DNA of 64,000 nt, from NCBI GenBank assembly GCA_963556145.1, contig OY744471.1:3031590-3095589 (forward strand). The letters are read 5' to 3'. The position numbers were made by a program, and so were the translations under genes. This stretch comes from Hygrocybe punicea. Taxonomy: Eukaryota > Basidiomycota > Agaricomycetes > Agaricales > Hygrophoraceae. Numbering within the stretch: position 1 is the stretch's first letter; every line of letters begins with the position of its first letter. The notes beneath the pieces were generated by a model. The model saw nothing but the letters and a program-made list of their open reading frames with translations, was not told where the DNA came from and did not search any database. Below, piece after piece: positions 1 to 12,555 of the stretch.

Positions 1-3000
1 CTCATACAAGGTTTGGATCAGCTGCGTTTGCCGGGATCCGACCTGAACTGTACGGGAGAAGGGCATGTAGAATATTTGCCGATTTACGAGACCGCTCAAC
101 CGTTCAACAAGTAAACGGAACATCTGGCTGGCGAGTGCCTTCAGCACAACGACTCTCACTAGCTTCCGTCCATCTGCCAGTGCGGCGGCAACCAGGGGAA
201 CAATGACGGACGACTTGCCTTCTCCCATATTGAGCTGGAAGACTGAGTTCTGCCCTGAGGATGGAGTGATCATTTCCTTTGCAAAGTCGATCTGAAGAGG
301 CCGAGCATGGAAATCACTATCCAACTTCGCCGCGTTCAAATCAGCTGTGATATCTTGTATAACGGTTGTGTAATTTACCTGGATCAATAGCCAGTCTGGG
401 TTCTGCATGGCATCATTATCGTCGAATATGGCGTGCTTCGACTCTTTCAAGAAGTCCTCTTGATTCGAAAGGAGAGTCAACTCAATGAGACGATGAGAAC
501 GTTGAAGCAATAGGAGTCCTTGCGCGAAAGCGATTAACACCCTTTGCCACGGAGCCGATAGGTTGGTGTAACAGGTGTATGTCAATTTACCCAGCAGGGA
601 GCGGGTCGTGATGCGAGGCCACAGGCCGGCCGTGAACATTGCGCGCTCAACTAGACTGGAGTACGACAGTGATTCATATATCAATTGAAAGCACTTTGTG
701 AAGTGAGTATTGCATCGGTTTCGGTATTCAAGGAGGGCATCCATGGAATAGGGAATACGATCTGGGACAACTTCAATCGCTTGATTGCCCAAAGCCTGTT
801 GACTCATAGCCAAGTCGTTTCCGTAGCGCGTATAGAATGCGTTAGTGTGGCTGTGTTGAAATTCGGAGAGCAGTGGTTGCAAACTAGACCTGAAGGTCTG
901 GCGTGGTCGTCCCTTGCCGGACCTGGCCAGGCCGTCACACGGCGGAGAATGTACCTTCGGCAAAATCGACTCAGCTCCCAAAAGAGCTGGGGGCGAATCC
1001 AACACCGGTGCAACTCGATGGAGAAGATTGTCGAACGAGATGAATGCATATGTTGAAGCAGATTGAGCTGAGCAAGGCGTAAATGCATACAACGGCGCTG
1101 TCGACAGTGACTCTGCCAGATAAACTTCATCCAACACAGCTTGAACTTCTTTAAAGTGATCCCGTAGGGCTGTGTTAAGATAACAGCTCCGAAAGTAACA
1201 TCTGACGCTTCCCGACAGGCGCGAAATGTCAAGGAAGGGAAAGCGTGAACTTGGTGGGTTGGAAGGAAGGTTCTCGCAGGGCCACTGATCCATGAGCAGG
1301 TCAACTACTTCGCGCACTTGTGAGCCAAGCTGGGTGTCATAGTGTGACACACGCCTTCGACCAAGTTCAGTCATGTTCTCTCCATTTACGGCCGGGATTT
1401 GCATTGCCGGACTATTTTCGAATGAAATAGCGCAGGAGTGACACATTTTTGATAAGCCTTGCGGCTGAAACCCGTCAGAGAGATTATAGAATGACCATGA
1501 AGGTGGATGTAAAGTGCGAAAATGAGGAATTGTTGCAAATGAAAGCAAGGTGGGGACGAGGCTTCTCTGATTCTGTGAGACATATCCAAAAGCGCACAGA
1601 CAAAAAGCCAACTGGTAGCGGTCCCTGTGTCTCAAGCTTGTACGGCACAAATTGTAGATGGACATCCATGTTTTCGGCAGATCCATCTCCAACCAACTCC
1701 GAGAATAGGATAAGGTCAACTGGTTCTCTGGACCAGACACGTGTCTCCAGTCTTTGACTGTGTCAAACAGCCTACGGGACGTATGCAGTCTGTCTGGCCA
1801 ACCGTGCACCAACGCCGAGACGTTGAAGGCAGAAGCTTCTCCGTCAGTGGCAAGATCCCGTGAGCTATATTCAACATCTCCATTGTTGGGTGACAGCAGG
1901 GCTGTGAATTCTTCTGGATAATAGATTGTGTCACGACGTGCAGCACGTTCCACCAAATGAGCAGTGTTCTTCGAAATGACAAATGTAGCACCAGATTCGT
2001 CCTGAAATAGTTGCAGACACTCCGCATAATCGAATATTGTCTTGGAGATTGTCCAGAATCCGTGATGCTGTGCGATAGGAGCGAGCTCAGACCAGTTGAC
2101 TTTCTGCATGACTTCCTTATGGGCAGGATAAAATGTGCGATCTGCGGTCAATGAACTAATTTGAAGCAACATATCAGTTTCGACAGCTGCAAGACTCTGA
2201 AAGGATCGACAGCTGGGGGAACCCAATTCGCATAGCGCTTCTTCCGTGCCCGTCCGTTCCGTCAAAGGATCTGGAAGGCAGTAGCTAGTGGCGGCGTGAA
2301 GGTAGACTTTGTAGAGCTTGCTTATCAAGCTAACATTTCCAACAAGGCGACCCAGTTGAATGTCGATTTTGTATTTGTGGTAATGCACTTGACGTTGAGA
2401 TTTCGTGTCGATCTCTATCACGGTGTGATGGCCATTCCGACTGAATTTAGGTCCGCCGAAAGGAATCAAGACGCAGCGAGATGGCGGAAGTACCGATGCC
2501 GATATCTTTCTCCTCAACACAAGTTGATTCCGTAGTCCGAACATTGTCCCCGATGACTGGTTTTCATCAATTACCATCCCAGGAAGATTTTGTGACTCCA
2601 GTTGGTTTTCGCTGTCCATAAAAAAGGAAAGTCGGAACCGAGGAAGATCCACTGATAATCGATGACCAGCTGAAGGTCGTGTGACGGTGAGATACTCCTC
2701 ATATTCGAGCGCACTTAAGCGGGAAGAAATCATGTTGAACGTCGGACTCCGAACGTCGACGAGGCATGATGATCCGTTACGCATTTTCGAAGTCCCCTTT
2801 GTCGAAAAATAGATGCGCCAGTTTGCGGGAGAGGAGTGCCACAAATCCCCGAGTGGCCGAAGCTCGATTTCGCCATTGGATACGTCGAGCCAGTGCGCGT
2901 ATTCATCGACCAACAACGTTGGCAAGTCACCATTCAATTTTGTGTGAGGGACGAGCTCGAGAATTCTATCATCGCGTCTTGTTCGTATGATGAGCGTATT

Positions 3001-6000
3001 GTCATTTTCTCGCAAAGAAAAAAACACCTGTAAGTTGAATGAGACCCATCTCCAGAAGGAGCCACAAAAGAATAGCACCTGATAACCGGAGATTAAGGGT
3101 AGTCGACTTGCAAATTCAAATCCCGGAATGTCTGCAGGTATAACATCGAATATTTTCTATGGAACGATATGAGCAGTTGCAAGTCAGCTACAAATGGTCA
3201 ACGTACATTGCCAAAAATGCGAAAATATGTTGAATGCTTGACGATAGCTTGGGGAAGGCGACCGAGAGGCTTGCCATTGATAAGCAATCGGCCTTCCAGG
3301 ACATTCAAATCCACGTGTTGCGACTCTTGGCGAGCTGTGCCTGCTGTTTTGGAAGTGAGCCAACGGTCGTTTGGTAGGGTACGATGGTGCCATTCAGTCC
3401 CTGCACTGTAAGCTGGCCAAAGAGCAGTTATTGCTTCATCTACTCCCTCAGGATATTGCTGAATTATTTTACAAAGAAATGGCTCCAGCGAGTGAGATAG
3501 CCGCCGGTCACGCTCGAGAAGTATTTTCAAACTAGTCGGTGCAGCTGACAGACTCGGGGGCGTATTGTCGTAAATGACAATGGCGCACTCTAGTAAAACT
3601 GCAAGGTCTTTCGCAGATGTTAGGAGGTTCGGAACATGTTTGGGATCGACGTCGTAAGTGCCCCGACAGGTCGCCGCCATTTCGCATAAACACCGCTGAA
3701 ATTCTCGAATCCTATGTTCATCTTCACTATCTTGAAGCTTCTCGGCCAGCTGGTGCATCCACCCAAAAGTCACATCTCGAGCATCACGGAGTAGAGAGTA
3801 TGCCTGCTCGACGAGAGAGCGATCATTTGCTGATGCCAAAAGTCGACTAGTCAGTGCAATGATGGTTCTCATCGACACTGCTTCTAGCCAGTTCGCCTTG
3901 ATGTTGAGCGTCAAGTCTTGTAATTGAGCCAAAAGGACCCGGCCAAATTCGACATTGATTAGCTCTGCATGCCACTCCCATTTGTCATGGGACAACGGTC
4001 CAATCTGCCACGCACTCTGCATCAGCAGATCATATACCTCTTCCCGGCGGAAGCTGAGAGATCTCGCTGGCAGTTCCCTCGCGATGTTGAGCCACTGCAG
4101 TCGGCTCCCGGCGCGCAAGCTGGCAAACGCGATATATTCATGCAAATTCATTTCTTTGTGGCAATCTGATTGATTGGCCAGGACTTGATTGGAGGTGTGT
4201 GATGTTGCGTCGACTGCGTATTGCAAACTTTTGTAGAGACTCTCCGAGGGAAGCTGAAACGTGCAACATCTCATCGTACTGCATCCCGCAAAACAACCAG
4301 CCGCCCATATGTTTTTTGACTTGTCAAAGAGTTTGAGCCGTAAGCCATTGTTGACGCAAACAGAATCCTCGTCCGAGGGAATTGGGGCAGTTTGATAATG
4401 AGATTTTCCGAAGGACTTCGTTGAGGAGGCTAACGTGATTCTCCAGACGCGAGCACGGATGAGGTACTTCTGAAAACCGGGATAGTCGTCTAGGCGGGTC
4501 GGAGGGTCGGCCGAAGACTGCAAGCGATCCTCGGTGGCAGTGCAAATGTCATACAGAATTTTATGGGTTGTCGCCCTCCAAATACCAAAGGCGGTGGGGC
4601 AATCTAGTTCCACTACAGTGGCCATGGCCGTTAATGGATCCGTCGATAATGGCCATTCGTGGAGCCTGATGTCCAGCTGACTCGCCTGACGATCGATTGA
4701 ACACTTCTCGCAGGAACGACCATGCTGAGAATTGCCCCAGATGTCGATCCAATAATAATGTTCCAAAGTACGAGCCTTGTTCACCAGATCCCGATATTGA
4801 GAGTTTTTCTTCTCCAGCTCTGCAAGCTTGTCACGCCGCTCCGAAGTTGCGTTAGCTTCGATGCGTGATTTGAGGGATTGGTGCGTGGGGGACTGTTTGA
4901 AATAACGAACAGTAAAAGAATCTTTGCCGAATTTGTCCGTGAATATCGACCACCCGGACTTGGCAGCTTTATGACGCTGGCGCACGTATTTGACAATCCG
5001 AGCGAGTCGTTCCATCGAGTTGGATTTGCGAAGGAGCAGTGGCTCCAGTAACTGGGGAGGAATCTCCGGTGAATAATCCTGTAGCAATGGGCATTGCGCC
5101 ACGGCCAGTTTGTCAAGTGCAACCCATAACTCAAAAAGAGTAAGAAGCATCGAGGACCAATCTTCCGGATTGGAGGCATATATCTGAACCGCAGCTGTTG
5201 AATAGTCCTCGATGCGATCTGCTAGGGAAACACAAGCAGATTCGACGTGAAGATTACGGGAAACCCAAATGTCGATATCGTTCTGTACCGAAGTCTCAAA
5301 ATCGTATAACGCTATGAATGAATTGGCGTGGTATGAGTCGAGTAGATTGAACGCATGAGTATCGCGGAATCTCGGAGTCTCTTTGGGATTGAAACCATAT
5401 AGCGGCGGCGGCAGCGATACAGGGCGCATCATATTTGAGAGATACAGTTTGCTATTGCAAAGTGATAGATGGGTGTCTGCAAGAATATCCAGGGCGTCGG
5501 GAGTCCAGGGCGGCGATGTTTCTTGCTCATTCTGCACTGCCAACCACCTCTTTTGCAAAATGCTATCGGCCTCCTCTCCGGCAGCACGGACATAAGAAAG
5601 CACGAGGTCGGGAGTTACGGATCCCAGTTTGTAAAGTCGTCTGCTCATCTTTGCCCTCATGCAGAATATCACATCGCTGGACAGGCCTGCTCTCAAAGCA
5701 TATCGCAATATCCCGGCCATTAGAAATACCATGAATGCCTTGTAATCGACATGGTTTCTGCTCTTCTCATAAAGTGTAGTTTGGAGGGCGACGCGGATGA
5801 CAAGCCAAAGCGAAGACCTCCGCCAGGGAACCTTCGCATCTTTCCAAAGAACATCGTCCCCGATCCTCTTCCGAATCCGAGTGACCTCCGCCACCTGCCC
5901 CATCCCACGTAGGATCCCAGTGAGGAGCTGGGTTATGTAACGTGGATCTGTAGTATCTCTTTCTTCGACCACTTTGGACCCGGCTTTTGTTGTGGTTGCC

Positions 6001-6582
6001 ACCGAGTCGAGTACATCGACATTCATCTGCGTGAGGAAGGACGCCAGCTCGTGGCGGAAATATGGATCTTCGACGGTTTCAGACGCAACCTCGACTGCGG
6101 GTCCTGGATAGGAACAGAGCAATTTTCCTTTAGCCTTCAGGACAGCGTTCGCCATAGGGGACACCTCGAATGATTCAAAACGAGTCTTGTTTTTGAATTT
6201 TCGGAGTATAACCGCGGCATTCTGCGCCCGAATAAGAAACGCCCTTGTATCTGAAAAGAGGGGTTGGTTGGGCGAAAGAGCACGGAATGCGAATGACACT
6301 ACCTCCCACACGCATGCTGGAAATGGATTGCTCGACATCCTGTGTTGTAAGGAGCTCAGACTTTTGAGAAATGCGGAGGTATTTTAGCATTCTCAAAATC
6401 GGGTCCCATCGCGATGTTTGGTCGTGAGGAACACGGTCTCGGTACTCCGCAGCAGAGCGATGAGTCACCTCACAGAGCATGTGGTCCTTGCTGGCGTCTT
6501 GATCATGTTCTTGGGGTAATTTGGGGGGTGAAAATATGTGGTCAACGATGTATTGCAGTTGAACGTCGTTCATGGTGAACAT
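1..6582 (-). CDS. DUF6606/DUF3638 giant protein (3' end beyond window)
   Basis: Large fungal protein of the DUF6606-DUF3638-DUF3645 family; its cellular role is not established. The start is the ATG at 6580-6582, giving a DUF6606 N-terminus (HIFSPPKLPQ near residue 15). A 52-bp intron at 6251-6302 joins RVG to DTRAFLIRAQNA and restores the family motif 'RxGDxxxxxIRAQNA'. A single exon then runs to about 3202. A second intron (about 3157-3202) and a probable in-phase 51-bp intron near 3030-3080 follow, and the frame stays open to the left edge. At about 200-260 the minus strand encodes MGEGKSSVIVPL, the Walker-A-like start of DUF3638, followed by a segment typical of the family (ALADGRKLVRVVVLKALASQ). 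About 2,150 residues are visible; relatives are usually about 3,000. No frame break was seen. Neighbours give no functional hint. Confidence 0.85.
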
Positions 6583-7304
6583 CGCGGTAGAGAAGAACGG
6601 GGTGTGAAGAACAACGGTTTCCGCCTTTGAACGATCTGGTACAAAGGCTCGGAATAGCTTTCTGCCACTGCGGTCCTTTCACACAAACAATGTGGTAATT
6701 GCGCAGCTTATCGATCGCTGTAGGCGCGCGCCAACGTCTTTTCAGGGGGAAGTGGACCCACAGCAACGAGTACTTCGGGAAAACGCCGTCCTCGGGTCAT
6801 TGTCTCTCCGCCAGTCATGTTCAAATAACCCATGGTATTTCAACCATGGTATTTCCATGAAGTTGGCACCAGGCTAGGCATTATACATACTAGTCAAAGA
6901 GGCTATGTGAGTTGCAATTGCAGGAGGCGAGGCAAGATACTTATTAGCGACCCGTGTTTTATGATTATGCAGAATCCGGGGTGAGAAGTCTGTTTGCCCC
7001 CAATATTGAGCCTATTCAAGCGTGTAGTTTGAAGCTACCGAAAGACTGATCCCTACCATGTCATGATAAATCAGTAACTGAGCCTACATATATATGATCA
7101 TCTAAGTTTCGGATACCTTTCGGCTTAGCTAATCATTTGCTTTGAATCTAAGGTGTCACCTAGATTTTCACAGGTAACATTATTTACTATTAACAAAATA
7201 GAGAGACTCGGCATAGTCATTAATACGCTCCAATAAGATTGATTTGCATAACCGTGACGAAACACTGAAAACTCAACAAAAGACCATATCTGGCATTCAA
7301 GCCT
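6583..7304. other. Intergenic, between DUF6606 gene start and P450 gene end
   Basis: AT-rich sequence without a supported gene. It holds the promoter side of the DUF6606 gene and the 3' flank of the P450 gene. A short direct repeat (ccatggtattt, twice) sits at about 6830-6856. Nothing else stands out. Confidence 0.6.
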
Positions 7305-9567
7305 TCACGTTTCAACAGATTGTCTCATCAGTGCCGCAGCCTTGTCGGATCTGGGTTTTATGGAACATTTAAATGGAGTCGGCTTGCTAGATACGCATGA
7401 GTGAATGAGACGTTTTGTCGGCAACCATACATCCAGTGGAGAACTACGCACCGGAAGATGGAGTCGTGGTATTCAACCGCTGGTTCGATGATGTTTCCGT
7501 TTTCATCGGTGGCCTTGGAGATGTCCAGAGTCGCTAGCATGGAGGCCATCAATAGCCATATGGTTGCGTCAACCAAGACCGCGCCGGGACAACGTCTAAC
7601 GACGAGAGAGAAGGGGCGCGTGGTCAGGAAAAGGCAGTAGACGAACTAGGAATAGACAGACCTGCGACCGAAACCAAAAACGTAGGTGCGTGGGTCCCTC
7701 CTTCGCTCCCTTTCCTTATCAACTTGCTCCATAAAGCGCTCCGGGCGGAAGACGTCAGGATCAGGGTAGAGGGTCTCGTCTCGCGTTATGGCCCTGGAAC
7801 ATGCTCCATTAGTCCTCGTCAGTCTTTGCATAGCTGCATCAAGTTCACCAGATATTGGCAAAGACCTGATATGGAGTACGTCGTTATTAGAGGCATGTCA
7901 TAAACGGGGAGAGACATACCACCGAGCCTTTCGGTATCAGCATTCCTCGATAAATATCGTCCTCCGTTAATCGATGGGGAAGATCTGGGACCAAGCGTCA
8001 CAAACTGGAACTGGCCCAGATACACGGAATCTCACTCAGTGGAATTGGGGCAGCCCATCGCAATGCTTCGCTCACGATACATTCGATGTAGGGCAAAAAC
8101 AGGCGGTCCTCGAAAGTTGGCAAACGCTCATTCCCGATGACGTTGTCGATTTCCTGATGTGCTTTAGCGAGGATCTCTGGGTGCGCCATCATGACAAGGA
8201 GGAAATGTGATAAGAGGGCCAAGGTCTGCAGGAAAAAATAATGTCAGGCACAAGCAGAGCTATGCAGTAACAGGTACATACGCTGTCTATGCTACCTGTT
8301 TTGCCGTCAGATATGAATATACTATGACAAAACGCAGTGGAAACTAACCTGCATACATGGAATTTGCTACCCACTTGATATCCAATTCCGCTTGTTCGTC
8401 GACGGAGTCCTGTCGTAGCAGTGTGGAACAGAACGACGGGTCGTCATTATATTTCTGTGGAAGGCCGGCACACATTCACATGGGAGAAGAGTAAGGTGGA
8501 GATGAGGGCCTGACCACATTCTGCTTTGTCCAGTCATATGGTCTGTTGACAAAGTCCTCCAGTTTTGCTTTCCACTTGGCAGCATTCCGCTTAAAGCCGG
8601 CCCCTGGGAACCACATTGGGAGGTGCCTCACTAGGTTCACATATTTCTGGAGTCTAGTGATCCCTCGATATTGAATTGCGTACTCACGAACTGGGAACAC
8701 GTCAACAGGCCAAATACCAACACTAGACACGACACGATTTGCGAGTATATCGACAGTCTCCGAGGCGAGTTTCAGAAATTCGTCTTCATTTGAATTCGCT
8801 CGATAACCATAAAGCACTTGCAAGGCTAGACCACCTGTATATCTGTAAATCGACGATTTCAGTAGTGAGTTTCAATGTTCGTGAGATTAATTTACGCGGC
8901 TTACCGTCTGAGATTGGCAAGGTAGTCTGAAGGATCGACGAGTAAACGGTGAAGAAAGGCCTTTGTCTCAGACTCCATCGAAGGTTGATATGTTGGAATT
9001 GTCTGAGGTCCCAGGGCAATATGCATGAGTTTCCTCTGACGCTTGAACGTGTCGCCGTATCCGGTGAACACCACCTGTGTTGAGTTTAGTATCGTAACAG
9101 ATGAAAGTTGATGGGTATTACCATTCGCCCGCAACCGACGCTATGTTCTCGAAAAGTCAGTAAAAACAAGTTTCTGCCTGCAAAGATGCACGAAACACAC
9201 AGATCGGCAGTCATGACAAGGTGCAGTTTGTCGGAATAGATGGAGCCGCGCCTATCTAACAAGTCGAACGTGGCTTCGGGACTGCTGAGGAATATCAAGC
9301 TTTGCCCTAGGATGTGGACACGGCAAACGTCCCCTGGAATCCCCTCAGGATAATGGACGATATCGCGGACACATAACTCTCACCATATTGCTTCGCCCAT
9401 TTCGCAGCTGTGACCCAGAATTCTTTGGCTGTGAAATCACGGATGTTTCCAAGAAATGGGATGGGTTTAGGGCCTGGGGGTAGAGGAGCCAACCGAGGGG
9501 TGGACTTCCGAACCCAAAGAAGGACGAATACAAATAGTAGAAGCGCGATCAGAGCTGGGGTATTCAT
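7305..9567 (-). CDS. Cytochrome P450 monooxygenase
   Basis: Membrane-anchored haem monooxygenase of the basidiomycete type often labelled O-methylsterigmatocystin oxidoreductase-like; substrate unknown. The ATG at 9565-9567 gives a hydrophobic N-terminal anchor and then the proline hinge LPPGPKPIPFLGN. Reading through about ten introns recovers every family landmark: the I-helix motif AGSIDST, the K-helix ExxR (SEALRW, about 8060), PHRLTEDDIYRGMLIPKG, the PERF segment (RPERF, about 7740), and the haem loop FGFGRRRCPG, split by an intron at about 7595-7660. The last exon encodes KPTPFKCSIKPRS and stops at 7305-7307. Total length is near 500 residues, normal for the family. All motifs are intact, so the enzyme is probably functional. 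No other biosynthetic gene lies next to it, so a cluster role is not supported. Confidence 0.9.
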
Positions 9568-10864
9568 TGCATGAAAAACCAAGTGTCAAGATGCAGACGA
9601 GTTAAATCCTACGGCAGATAACAGGCAGTGCATTGCGCTCGCCAAGTCTGGCCTAGTCATCATATACGACAACCTTGAGCCCGTGGCTACGACCTGCCTT
9701 TGGGAGATTAGCCTACTAAGTCAGTGTTCCCATGGCATGTTTCGGCCTTGCGGAACAGGATAGTTGCCAGTACTGTGTATTGCATGAGTCAAGGCCGGCA
9801 CTAGCGTTGCAGAGCCTGCGAGATTCACGGTTGATAACCCCGTTCGCCGTGTAGAGCAACGACCAAGGACCGAGTCAGTGCAGCTATTGATCCCGATATT
9901 GACACAACAATGGGAAAAATAAAATAAAAGCGTACAGCCTCGCTGGCCCTGTATCACTGATACAACGCGAATGGATCAAGTATTAATACATACAAATCGT
10001 TTGCAACACGTTTCTCCTCTAAGTGCTGCCGCGAATACATCCCCTCGGGGTCAAAAGACATTACGGCATTTGTAGTGGACCGTGTACGAACGCCTTGAAC
10101 AAGGCCTTTTTCCGCGTGGTGATATAGGGTGCTTATCCGGCCAACACCGTGTAGGAGCGCACTAGACAGCCATAGAAAGTCACTTGAAAATTTGGTTGGC
10201 AAAGACAAAAGTGATTTCGACACGATTTCCAAACTTCGCTCGGTGTTCGCCAAGGCAGAAGGTCAAAGCGGATCGCCGTGAGAGCTTCGGTAAGCAGAGA
10301 TCAAGATGGTTGTTTTGACCGCCCCGATTTTTTGCCATCGTTGGTAAAGACGAGTACATAAATTGCTTCCCGATCCACTAGTAAGTACTGCGCATTGATC
10401 CGATCACCATAACACCACGCACCATCGAGGACGCCGTCTACGTGTTATATCGGGGAGGTCGGATGGACAACGAGAGCGTTGTGACGGATGCCAGCGAGAG
10501 TGGTGATTTCATCTCCGTCAACCGCGTCCGCATATTCACTGGTCTCCAAAATGAACTGTAAATTCTACCATTTATCCAATTCTGAAACCCGAAAAAGGTC
10601 TAAGGCACCTTGACTAGAAGTCTACAAGCTAGGTACATTGTACAATCGAACAGGGAAGCGACTTGGACCTTGGACCTCAAAAATTTGGGCGCTGTGGCCC
10701 TTTGGGTACCCTATTTTCCTGTTGAAGTTGAACTCCGTTCTTGTTACGACATAACTCCAACATTTATTTCGACCTGATGCCCGTGATACAAGAATTCAGT
10801 TTTTTTTGTTTCATCGCCCCGTAACGATGGAGAACATACCAAACTGGGAGGACTCCGATGTTCC
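9568..10864. other. Intergenic, P450 promoter and ATG12 3' flank
   Basis: About 1.3 kb with no supported gene. The longest open frame (minus strand, about 9954-10253) has no ATG near its 5' end and no recognisable domain. A short plus-strand frame ending in a stop near 10560 (MDNESVVTDASESGDF from about 10452) could be a last exon, but no upstream exon could be joined to it. Confidence 0.5.
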
Positions 10865-11479
10865 TCAACCCCAGGCTGCCGTAGTGCTACGATACCGCAC
10901 ATATATATAAAAACCGTCTAATGACCACGCGAGATCAACTCCACCTGTAGTTCACAATCAAATGTCCGTCCGTGGCAAAGGACTTTCCACGATCATCAGT
11001 GGGCGGTGTGCTGAATGTGAATAAGGAACACAATTCACCTTGTACAGATTGGACACCGTGTCGTCTGGAGCCGGTGAGAAGGCTAGATTGATATAGGTGA
11101 ACTGAATTTGCATTAATCTGAAGAGTATTTACGTCTGGTGAGTAAATATGAAAACTGACAAGTGAGTCCCCAGCTTTCCACGCCAACTCTTTTCTCAAAA
11201 ACTGAATGACCGCTTGAAAACGATTGGAAGCTGTAATCTTGTAAAAGTTCTGCTTCATTATTGGGGCATTTCCGACGGCTTTGAAGCGCACTACAACTGA
11301 AGACTCGTCGAGTTTGTGTGTTTGAGGATTTGAAAGGTAAAAGAACCTTTGGAAGGATCCTTTCTCTTGTAAGTCTCGAGCGCTTGAAGAACTTCGCTGC
11401 TACCCTCGGCAGATTCGGGAACTACCCAGGACGGCAGGAAACGACCGGGAGTGTCTGGACTGTTGCTTGGCAGATTCAT
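10865..11479 (-). CDS. ATG12: Autophagy protein ATG12 (ubiquitin-like)
   Basis: Ubiquitin-like modifier that is conjugated to ATG5 and acts in the ATG12-ATG5-ATG16 ligase for ATG8 lipidation. Five exons: 11347-11479, 11160-11296, 11039-11101, 10945-10982 and 10865-10886. They total 393 bp and encode 130 residues. The product reads KVVVRFKAVGNAPIMKQNFYKI, then FSPAPDDTVSNLYK, SFATDGHLIVNYS and the C-terminal TTAAWG; the terminal glycine needed for conjugation is present. All introns have GT..AG ends. I chose the ATG at 11477-11479 because the longer open frame upstream begins with a non-ATG codon. The N-terminal 40 residues are low in conservation, as usual for the family. Neighbouring genes are unrelated. 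Confidence 0.93.
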
Positions 11480-12555
11480 GGGCACTTGAACTAGCACTTG
11501 AACTATGGCCAACTCGATCTATCTGAGTTTGAAACGATATAACTACGAACAAATAAGACACACATCGGCACAAACAGCACTGCCAGCACAAAGATGGCCA
11601 TCAGACCATGACCACGCCGGTGCCGAACCCAACCCGCCACACCTCACGAGTGTGCAGCCGCGTAGACATCGTTCGCGAGGTGTCCAGCCACCCCCCTCGC
11701 CAACACACCTCGTGAACGCGCGCAGACATGTCAACTGACATGTAGATGGGGGAAAGAATGGCTAAGTGCATAATAAAATAAAGAATCCTCAGGAATCCTC
11801 TTCTCCTCCCTCCTCCTCTTAATTAATTGATTAGTGCAGTCATCAGGAAAACGTGGAGACCCCGGTAAGGCATGGCGGAGTTGACAATTGCTAATCAGCC
11901 GCCCAGCCACTGATCTAATATTACCTCTTCTTACCTTGGCGCAGAATTATTTTAGGCTTAGCTCATGTAATATCGTGCTGGTAAATAAATATCTGGTATT
12001 ACCATTTCAGTGGCGGAATGGCAACATTTTATCATTTACTGGCATAATGATATGGCCTTAGTATGTCCTTATCATAGTGCCAGCATTCCTGGCAGTGCAT
12101 GGATGGGGTTACCATGGACTGGAATTATTTTAATGTGAATTCATTTCTGGCAAATAAATATCTATTATTACATCGGTAGACGACAAATCCCAGTGAAAAG
12201 TCGCAAGTTTTAAAAAGATTTAGATATGATAAGTCCTTTTAAATTGGGTTGCAAATAATAAAATCGTTTCGAGAGAAAAGACAACGATTAAAAATGAATA
12301 AACTAACCAAAAATAGAGACTTATGTTCTTGTAGACTCGTACTCACAAAAACTCTTTTTTTGTGTAACTAAGACAAGATGTATCCAATACGAGAATAAAT
12401 ACGAGAACCGCACTGTATGCCTATGATGTCATGGGACTTAACATTTTTTCGTTCGTTCCGTCCTTGCCACTTCCCTCCTCTACCACCACCACTATCACCA
12501 TTATGACGACTACCACTAACCGAGCACAGCACCCTCAACAGGCCTGTCGTCGAGG
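11480..12555. other. AT-rich intergenic region
   Basis: Promoter side of ATG12 followed by about 700 bp of very AT-rich sequence (11.76-12.43 kb). No gene is supported. It contains one diverged direct repeat, listed separately. Confidence 0.6.
11943..12172. repeat. Diverged direct repeat, about 50-60 bp
   Basis: Two copies, about 11943-12003 and 12121-12172, share gaattatttta, then ctgg(t/c)aaataaatatct and tattac. They are spaced by about 178 bp in AT-rich sequence with no coding signal. They may be the remains of a non-autonomous element; this is inference only. Confidence 0.4.

Noticed and set aside
804..1304. 166-codon open frame inside the DUF6606/DUF3638 gene
   Set aside because: The adjacent frame on the same strand encodes the continuing family protein up to the MGEGKS motif; this is a shadow frame.
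9954..10253. 99-codon minus-strand frame between P450 and ATG12
   Set aside because: Starts at a non-ATG codon just after a stop, has no domain, and no linked exon was found.
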